From Leifsonia sp040686855 (lineage in GTDB: Bacteria > Actinomycetota > Actinomycetes > Actinomycetales > Microbacteriaceae), in contig NZ_JBFBOG010000002.1 in NCBI RefSeq assembly GCF_040686855.1, forward strand, positions 1,240,001 to 1,304,000: DNA of 64,000 nucleotides, in the 5' to 3' direction. The notes under the pieces are model-generated. The model searched no databases and had not been told where the DNA came from. It saw only the letters and a program-made list of their open reading frames with translations. Position 1 is the first letter of the stretch. The number at the start of each line of letters is the position of its first letter. Position numbers and translations under genes: made by a program. Below, piece after piece: positions 58,346 through 64,000 of the stretch.

Positions 58346-59349
58346 CAGGCCGACTCGCCGTCCAGCCCGGGCAGGCGGTTGGCCAGCGAGACGTCGTCGC
58401 GGCCGCGGTGGTACTGCGTGGCATACAGCTCGAGGTCGGCGGCACGCCGGGCGTGCGTCTCGTCGAAGGCGAGAGCGGCCGGTCCCAGCAGATCGAGGAC
58501 GGCCGCCAGGGTGAGCGCGACCGCGTCAGCGGCGGCGCCCCGGACCGTGTGCGCGAGCACCGCGGCCTCGTCCCCGGAGACGCCGGCGTCGATCGCCTCG
58601 GCCGCGCGTGCCAGGTGCAGGCGCGCCGACTCCAGGACGCGGTAGAGCTCGCCGGTGCGGGCGGCGCGGAGCGGGTCGTCGGACGCGGCGGCACGGTCGG
58701 CGAGCGCCCGGAAGAACGGCACGCAGCCGCCCCACCAGCAGGCGGCGACGCCGATCCCGCCCCAGCGGAAGCCGGGACGCTCCAGGTACCAGCCCGGATC
58801 GCCGACGGGTTCGGCCGGCACGTGGTCGAACTGCAGGGACCCACTGGTCACTTCGGCCAGCCCGCGTGCGACCCACGCGGTGGGTTCGGCGGCGACCCCG
58901 GGCGCGCGGAGGCCGACGGCGAACATCCGCCGGTCGTCTCCGTCGCGGGCGGTCACGAGCGCGTGGCTGAGCCGGCCGCCGAGCGAGCACCACGGTTTCA
59001 CGCCGGTCAGCGTCCACCCGTCCGCGGTGCGTTCGGCGGTGAGGGAGGTTCCCGGCGCCTCGGCCGCGAAGACGCCCCAGGTCGTGCCCGCGGCTGGAGC
59101 CGGGTGCCCCGCATCCGCGAGGATGGCGAGCGCGTCGAGGTGCGGTTCGAGCACGCGCGCCGCGGTGACGTCCGACGCGGCGACCCGGGCCAGCGCGGCG
59201 AAGCGCTCGCGCGTCCGTCCGCCGCCGGGGAGGGGGACCGCCGCGGGATCCGTCGCCCCCAGCGCATCCAGGAGCGGGTCGACCCGGCCGGACGACGTCT
59301 CCGCCGCGGCTTCGTACGTCGCCAGGCCGGCAGGCGCGATCGTCGTCAT
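58339..59349 (-). CDS. Acyl-CoA-dehydrogenase-like protein
   Basis: A 336-residue protein from ATG 59349 after GGGAGGGTGGTGA. It resembles acyl-CoA dehydrogenases: WGVFAAEAPGTSLTAERTAD, WTLTGVKPWCSLGGRLSHAL, SGSLQFDHVPAEPVG, then a helical C-terminal part (RVLESARLHLARAAEAIDAG). The full-length family has about 380 residues. The C-terminal flavin-contact motifs and the catalytic Glu are not evident to me, so the activity may differ (for example N-oxidation or a non-catalytic role). It opens the cluster with the deacetylase/methyltransferase and glycosyltransferase. Confidence 0.78.
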   Translation of the reverse strand: MTTIAPAGLATYEAAAETSSGRVDPLLDALGATDPAAVPLPGGGRTRERFAALARVAASDVTAARVLEPHLDALAILADAGHPAPAAGTTWGVFAAEAPGTSLTAERTADGWTLTGVKPWCSLGGRLSHALVTARDGDDRRMFAVGLRAPGVAAEPTAWVARGLAEVTSGSLQFDHVPAEPVGDPGWYLERPGFRWGGIGVAACWWGGCVPFFRALADRAAASDDPLRAARTGELYRVLESARLHLARAAEAIDAGVSGDEAAVLAHTVRGAAADAVALTLAAVLDLLGPAALAFDETHARRAADLELYATQYHRGRDDVSLANRLPGLDGESAWW

Positions 59350-59437
59350 GTCACCACCCTCCCACCGCCCGCACCGGGCGGCGAGGGCCTTGACGGGTGG
59401 CGGCGATCCGGTCGCCTGCCGCGGATAGGGTGGATCG

Positions 59438-60268
59438 GTGACCCCGAACTCCGTCCTCGAACTGCACGACGTGACCTTCCGCCGCAACGGGACGCACATC
59501 CTCGAAGGCATCGACCTCACGGTGCGGGCGGGGGAGCACTGGGCGCTGCTCGGGCCGAACGGCGCCGGCAAGTCGACGGTGCTGGGGTTCTGCGGCGCGG
59601 TCGCGTTCCCGACCTCCGGCACGGTGGAGGTGCTGGGCAGCCTGCTCGGCCGCGTCGACCTCCAGGAGCTGCGCCGCCACATCGGGCACGTCAACCCGCG
59701 GCACCCGGTGCGCTCGCCGCTCACCGTGACCGAGGTCGTGCTCACCGGGATCACCGGAACGCTCGAGCCGCCGATGCGCTGGGAGCCGTCGGAGGGCGAC
59801 CTCCGCCGGGCCCGGGACCTCATCCACTCGGTCGGCCTGGACGACCGGCGCGAGGCCCGCTGGCCCACGCTGTCGCAGGGGGAGCGGGGCCGCGCGCTGG
59901 TCGCCCGCGCCCTCATCTCCGACCCGCGCCTCCTCCTGCTGGACGAGCCCACGACCGGTCTCGACGTGGCGGCCCGGGAGCAGCTGCTCGAGACGATCGA
60001 CGGCCTCGCGCACAGTGCGCCCGACCTCGCGTCGGTGCTTGTGACGCACCACCTGGAGGAGCTGCCCGAGACCACCACGCACGCCCTGCTCATCGCGCAC
60101 GGGCGCACGGTCGCCGCGGGCTCCATCGACGACGTGATCACCACGGAGACGGTCTCACGGGCGTTCGAGCACCGGATCCGGGTGTCGAAGGCCGAGGGAC
60201 GCTGGAGCGCGCGGGCGGTGCGCGAGCGTCCCATCCCGGTGCCCACCGCTGCCGAGGCGGCGCGGTGA
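59438..60268 (+). CDS. ABC ATPase (YlmA/ModF-like)
   Basis: A 276-residue ATPase: Walker A GPNGAGKST, Q-loop HVNPRHPVRSPLTVTEV, signature LSQGERGRALVARAL and Walker B LLLLDEPTTGLD. The switch His lies in VLVTHHLEELPETTTHALLI. The HVNP and LSQGE variants are typical of the ModF/YlmA set, which usually lack a permease partner gene; none is seen here. TAGGGT (59426-59431) lies 6 nt before GTG 59438, a leaderless pattern. It is coupled to the hydrolase gene by a GTGA overlap. Confidence 0.88.
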   Translation: MTPNSVLELHDVTFRRNGTHILEGIDLTVRAGEHWALLGPNGAGKSTVLGFCGAVAFPTSGTVEVLGSLLGRVDLQELRRHIGHVNPRHPVRSPLTVTEVVLTGITGTLEPPMRWEPSEGDLRRARDLIHSVGLDDRREARWPTLSQGERGRALVARALISDPRLLLLDEPTTGLDVAAREQLLETIDGLAHSAPDLASVLVTHHLEELPETTTHALLIAHGRTVAAGSIDDVITTETVSRAFEHRIRVSKAEGRWSARAVRERPIPVPTAAEAAR

Positions 60269-61059
60269 CGGAGTTCGCGAGCGCCGACGACGGGACGCCG
60301 ATCGCGTACGAGGAGCAGGGCGTCGGCGTGCCGGTGCTGCTGATCGCCGGCCAGGCGACGGGCATGCACGGCTGGGGCCCGTTCGCGGACGCGCTCGCCC
60401 GCGACTTCCGCGTCATCACGTACGACCACCGCGGGATCGACGAGAGCGGTCTCGGCGACCCGGCGCAGTACTCCACGAGGGCGTTCGCGGATGACGCGGT
60501 CGCAGTCCTGGACGCGGCCGGCGTCGCGGCGGCCCACGTGGTCGGACACTCGATGGGCGGGCGCGTGGCGCAGTGGCTCGCGGCCGACCATCCGGAGCGG
60601 GTGCGGCGCCTCGTGCTCATGGCCACCACCTCCGGAGACCGCAGCGCCTCCCGCCGCGACCCGGCGGCGGTCGCGGACCTCCTCAGCGGCGTCCGCGAGC
60701 GGATGGTCCCGCTGTTCTTCGACGGCGAATGGGCGCGCACCCACCCGGCGGACGTCGACCGCTTCTTCACCCGCACCGCGTCCCGCCCGGCGCTGCGCGG
60801 CCACTTCGCCGCCAGCCGCGACCACGACGGCGCGGACGTGCTCGCCCGCATCCGCGCCGAAACGCTCGTGGTGCACGGCGCCCACGACCCACTCACGCCG
60901 CTGCCGCACGGCGAGGTGCTGGCCGAACGCATCCCGGACGCGACCCTCGCCGTTTTCGACGCCGGCCACGGCCTCCACCTCGACACCCCGGAGGTGCTGG
61001 AGACGGTGCGCGCGTTCCTGCTGCCGGCGGGGCAGCGGGTCGCGTCACGTACGGCCTAG
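60265..61059 (+). CDS. Alpha/beta hydrolase
   Basis: A 264-residue hydrolase starting at GTG 60265, overlapping the ATPase stop. The oxyanion region is VLLIAGQATGMHGWGPFADA and the nucleophile elbow is VVGHSMGGRVAQWLAADHPE with Ser in GHSMG. The acid lies in VHGAHDPLTPL and the catalytic His in DAGHGLHLDTPE. YDHRGIDES contains the conserved DxRG. It resembles 3-oxoadipate enol-lactonase-type enzymes, but the substrate is not evident. Confidence 0.88.
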   Translation: MTEFASADDGTPIAYEEQGVGVPVLLIAGQATGMHGWGPFADALARDFRVITYDHRGIDESGLGDPAQYSTRAFADDAVAVLDAAGVAAAHVVGHSMGGRVAQWLAADHPERVRRLVLMATTSGDRSASRRDPAAVADLLSGVRERMVPLFFDGEWARTHPADVDRFFTRTASRPALRGHFAASRDHDGADVLARIRAETLVVHGAHDPLTPLPHGEVLAERIPDATLAVFDAGHGLHLDTPEVLETVRAFLLPAGQRVASRTA

Positions 61060-61074
61060 CGACCGCGCGCGTGG

Positions 61075-62475
61075 TCACGCGACCGCGAAGTACCCGTCCC
61101 GCGCCGCCGCGACGAACTCCGCGTAGTCCGCCTCGGCCTGGTCGGCGTACCGCTCCGCCCACTCCGTGGCTGCGCGCACGAACGACGCCCCCGAGCCGAT
61201 GTACCCGGAGATGAACGCCGACTTCGGGGAGCGGGCGTGCGCCCGGGCGAGGACCGCCCCGCACATCCGGGCGTAGTCGAAGAACTGCGCGGGGTTCATC
61301 GTCGGGATGTCGAACGACGCGTTCCTGTTGCGGAACTGCCGCATGTAGAACGCGAAGCCCTCCACCCGCAGGAAACCGAGGAACGGGTCCGACACGGCCT
61401 GGAGGATGCGCTGGCAGGCGACCACCCGGTAGCCCTGCTCGCCGGGCAGCAGCGACAGGTCGAGGTAGCCGGGGAGCGCCGCGACGCCGCCGAACCGCTC
61501 CACCACGGAGGGCTCCGCCTCCTTCAGCTGCAGGATGACGATCTCGCCCGTCGGTCCGCGCAGGGCGATGAGGAAGCACCGGGTGCCGACGCTGCCGACT
61601 CCGACGACCCGTCGCGCCACGTCGTCGAGCCGCAGCTGGGAGGCGAGGAGCGCCGTGTTCGGCAGCAGCGTCTCGCGGTACCGGTCGTAGGCGTTCTGGG
61701 CCAGAGCCTGCACTTCCGGCTCCGCGCGCCGCAGGATCGGCGGACGGTCGACGAAGCGCAGGACGCCGTCGTCGTCGGTCTCCAAAGTCTTGCGGGCCAC
61801 GTGCTCGGTGGTGCGCTTGCGGGACTCCTTCATCACCGTATCGATCAGCTTCAGCATGTCGTTGCTGAGCAGGCTGCGCCCGCTGCCCGTCTCCACCGCC
61901 GCCGGCGAGAAGTAGCGGGCGTACAGCGGCGCGTCCAGCGCGCGACGCAGCCAGATCCGGTAGGTGGAGACCGTGCCCTCCGTGGTCTCCCGGATGCGGT
62001 GCGCCGGGAGGCCGATCGAGCGGCCGGCGAGCACGACGCTGGCCAGCAGGCGCTTGAGGTCCCACTCCCAGGGTCCGACCGTCGCCTCGTCGAAGTCGTT
62101 GATGTCGAACACCATCGCGTTCTCGGGCGACCGGTAGATGCCGAAGTTGCCGAGGTGCGCGTCCCCGCACACCACGACCTCCGCACCGGTGTCCGGGCCC
62201 GCGGCCAGGTCGGCCGCCTGGATCGCCGCGGTGCCGCGGTAGAACGCGAACGGGTCGGCGCTCATCCGCTCGACCCGCAGGTCGATGAGGTCCTGCAGGC
62301 GGTCCTCGTGCTGCGCTCGCAGGATGCCGAGCGGGTCTCGATCCGGCGCCGGGTCGTAGACGGCGTGCGCGGAGCGCGGAACGCCGGCCCGCGCCGCGCG
62401 TCCCGCCTCGAACAGCTCGTCCGCGGACAGCGGCGTCTCCGCCCGCTCGCCCGTCGCAGCCACATCCATGGTCAT
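61075..62475 (-). CDS. DUF2252 family protein
   Basis: A 466-residue protein from ATG 62475, after GAGGGAGGTG; ATG 62469 is a second option. The family pattern is strong: PFAFYRGTAAIQAADLA, VVCGDAHLGNFGIYRSPENA, MVFDINDFDEATVGPWEWDL then KRLLASVVLA, and the end segment FISGYIGSGASFVRAATEWA. HLGNFG and DINDFDEA resemble the catalytic HxxN and DFD motifs of aminoglycoside-phosphotransferase-like kinases, so an atypical kinase is a reasonable inference. Its biological role is undefined. Confidence 0.9.
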   Translation of the reverse strand: MTMDVAATGERAETPLSADELFEAGRAARAGVPRSAHAVYDPAPDRDPLGILRAQHEDRLQDLIDLRVERMSADPFAFYRGTAAIQAADLAAGPDTGAEVVVCGDAHLGNFGIYRSPENAMVFDINDFDEATVGPWEWDLKRLLASVVLAGRSIGLPAHRIRETTEGTVSTYRIWLRRALDAPLYARYFSPAAVETGSGRSLLSNDMLKLIDTVMKESRKRTTEHVARKTLETDDDGVLRFVDRPPILRRAEPEVQALAQNAYDRYRETLLPNTALLASQLRLDDVARRVVGVGSVGTRCFLIALRGPTGEIVILQLKEAEPSVVERFGGVAALPGYLDLSLLPGEQGYRVVACQRILQAVSDPFLGFLRVEGFAFYMRQFRNRNASFDIPTMNPAQFFDYARMCGAVLARAHARSPKSAFISGYIGSGASFVRAATEWAERYADQAEADYAEFVAAARDGYFAVA

Positions 62476-62574
62476 GGCGCACCTCCCTCGGCCACCGGCG
62501 TCCGCGCGTCGCCCAGAGGCCCGGGTGCGGACGCGCACATCATAGGTCCGCGCGAGCCCGCTAGGGTATCCGGA

Positions 62575-62913
62575 ATGCAGGGATGGATCGAGCACCGCCG
62601 CGAGGACGGTGAACGCGTCGGCTGGCTGCGGCCGCAGGGTGAGGGGTTCGTGCCCGTCGACCTCCTCGGCCGCGAGCTGAGCGGCCCCGTGGACTGGCTG
62701 ACGGGGGAGGAGCTGCTGGAGTCGGCCGGGATCGGCTACCTCGCCGACCGGTACGAGCTGGCGCTGGCGGACGGCCGCCGGCTGCGCGTGCGCCTGACGG
62801 AGGTCTCCACCGAGCGCATCGTCGTGAAGAAGGACGACTTCGGCGCCATCGACGCGCCGCAGCTCATCTACACGCTGCCGTTCCCCATCCCGGAGTCGCT
62901 GCGGCCGGTGTGA
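62575..62913 (+). CDS. Small soluble protein upstream of the HerA-type gene
   Basis: A 112-residue protein from ATG 62575, 7 nt after a TAGGGT box (62562-62567), so probably leaderless. It is strand-rich: GWIEHRREDGERVGWLRPQG, FVPVDLLGRELSGPVDWLTG, YELALADGRRLRVRLTEVST and YTLPFPIPESLRPV. No named family is seen. It precedes the HerA-type ATPase gene by 55 nt on the same strand, but that gene has its own promoter-like box. Confidence 0.72.
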   Translation: MQGWIEHRREDGERVGWLRPQGEGFVPVDLLGRELSGPVDWLTGEELLESAGIGYLADRYELALADGRRLRVRLTEVSTERIVVKKDDFGAIDAPQLIYTLPFPIPESLRPV

Positions 62914-62968
62914 GCGGCGCGGGATTCCGGGGTGCCCAAGCGGGAGAGAGCGGCGTTAGCATCCGCCC

Positions 62969-64000
62969 ATGATTCCGCTCACCGTGGGGACGCTGGCCGA
63001 TGCGCCTGATACGCCGGCCGTGATCGACGGCTCCCGCTTCAACCGGCACACGTTCTGGTGCGGCCAGAGTGGATCGGGCAAGACGTACGCGCTCGGCGTC
63101 GTGCTAGAGCAGCTTCTGCTGCACACCGAGTTGCCGATCGCCGTGCTCGACCCGAACGCCGACTTCACCGAGCTGGGCCGGACGCGCGACGAGGTGGATG
63201 CGGTGGATGCGGAGCGCTGGTCGCGGCTCGGCATCCGGGTCTTCCACTCCAGCACCCCGCGCGAGCCGCAGCTGCGCATCCGCTTCGTCGACCTCAGCGT
63301 GCGGTCGAAGGCGGCGGTGGCGCGCCTCGACCCGATCGTCGACGAGGAGCAGTTCAACGCGCTGCTGCACCTCGACGTGAGCCCGGAGGACTTCGCGCGC
63401 GACACCTTCCTGCAGACCCTCGCCGCGTCCAACGACTCAGCCAGACGCCGCCTCGGCCTGCGGATCGACAACCTCGAGATCCTCGACTGGCCGCTGTGGG
63501 CCTTCGGCGGCGCCTCCTCGGCGACGACGGTGGAGGACCGGCCGCAGGCGGTCGTCCTCGACGTCGGCGGCTTCTCGCACCCGGGCGAGCCGCAGGCGGC
63601 GGCGCTCGGCATCCTCGAGGACCTGTGGGAGCGGCGGATGGAGCGGCGCCCGCTCCTCATCGTGATCGACGAGGCGCACAACTTCTGCCCGCCGTCGCCC
63701 CGGTCGAGCGTGGAGGCGCAGCTGACCGAGCAGCTGATCCAGATCGCCGCGGAGGGCCGCAAGTTCGGCCTCTGGCTGTTCCTGTCGACGCAGCGGCCGA
63801 CCAAGATCCACCCGAACGTGCTGTCCCAGTGCGACAACCTGGGGATGATGCGGATGAACTCCCCGCGCGACCTCGCCGAGCTCGGCGACGTGTTCGGCTT
63901 CGTCCCGCGCGACGCGCTGGCGGAGTCACCGCACTTCCGCAAGGGGGAGGCGCTGTTCGCGGGCGCGTTCTCGGAGCAGCCGCAGCGCGTGCGCATCGGG
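62969..64000 (+). CDS. HerA/DUF87-type ATPase, cut by the window end
   Basis: At least 344 residues, open to the end of the window. Walker A is FWCGQSGSGKTYALG (about residue 31), followed by IAVLDPNADFTELG. A middle segment (VRSKAAVARLDPIVDEEQFN; SPEDFARDTFLQTL) precedes Walker B in RPLLIVIDEAHNFCPP. QIAAEGRKFGLWLFLSTQRP and MMRMNSPRDLAELGDVFGF are typical of HerA/FtsK-like ring ATPases. TAGCAT (62957-62962) is 6 nt before the ATG. HerA proteins move DNA and often pair with nucleases; the next gene lies outside the window. Confidence 0.87.
   Translation, partial: MIPLTVGTLADAPDTPAVIDGSRFNRHTFWCGQSGSGKTYALGVVLEQLLLHTELPIAVLDPNADFTELGRTRDEVDAVDAERWSRLGIRVFHSSTPREPQLRIRFVDLSVRSKAAVARLDPIVDEEQFNALLHLDVSPEDFARDTFLQTLAASNDSARRRLGLRIDNLEILDWPLWAFGGASSATTVEDRPQAVVLDVGGFSHPGEPQAAALGILEDLWERRMERRPLLIVIDEAHNFCPPSPRSSVEAQLTEQLIQIAAEGRKFGLWLFLSTQRPTKIHPNVLSQCDNLGMMRMNSPRDLAELGDVFGFVPRDALAESPHFRKGEALFAGAFSEQPQRVRIG

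Overview
This is high-GC actinobacterial chromosome, most like Microbacteriaceae (a Leifsonia-type genome). The grounds are the strong GC bias at third codon positions, frequent GTG starts, ATGA/GTGA stop-start overlaps, several starts placed 6-7 nt after a TANNNT box (leaderless transcripts), and several small proteins that resemble the DUF7882 family known from this group. The family placement is an inference from gene content; no rRNA is present.

Layout. 1-6.8 kb: the 3' end of a tRNA-Pro(GGG) gene with a long hairpin, then a patchy accessory stretch. It holds an ECF sigma factor with a membrane partner, a secreted crystallin-like protein, two tandem secreted paralogues of which the first is broken, a truncated AI-2E transporter, and a secreted protein with a toxin-like C-terminus followed by a small possible immunity gene. 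6.8-19.7 kb: a two-component system divergent from an FtsX-type ABC transporter, a LuxR regulator, a secreted repeat protein, a DUF1524 nuclease lipoprotein, PadR-UbiB kinase, thioredoxin and a three-gene operon of unknown role.

18.6-30.9 kb: a complete L-rhamnose regulon. A LacI repressor is divergent from RhaT/P/Q/S-type ABC import genes, mutarotase, isomerase, the bifunctional rhamnulose-1-phosphate aldolase/lactaldehyde dehydrogenase, rhamnulokinase and an L-lactate dehydrogenase, so rhamnose can run to dihydroxyacetone phosphate plus pyruvate. Just after it, 30.87-31.20 kb contains three clusters of three 13-nt palindromes, each with exact 20-bp spacing.

31-49 kb: MarR with two oxidoreductases, a GH13 glucosyltransferase-like enzyme, small DUF7882-like proteins, an NhaA-DsbA fusion antiporter, a bicupin, a secreted LAS-peptidase-like protein with a lipoprotein, an MFS exporter, a TetR/SDR pair with two matching operators, and an EAL-domain protein. 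49.5-64 kb: a DUF4062-NB-ARC-TPR STAND ATPase, a four-gene envelope operon ending in an OmpA-like lipoprotein, a glycosyltransferase / PIG-L-methyltransferase fusion / acyl-CoA-dehydrogenase-like cluster, an ABC ATPase with a hydrolase, a DUF2252 protein, and a HerA-type ATPase that runs off the end.

The best candidates for undescribed biology are the 20-bp-phased palindrome triplets, the secreted toxin/immunity-like pair, the envelope operon at 53.2-56.3 kb and the three-enzyme cluster at 56.4-59.3 kb.
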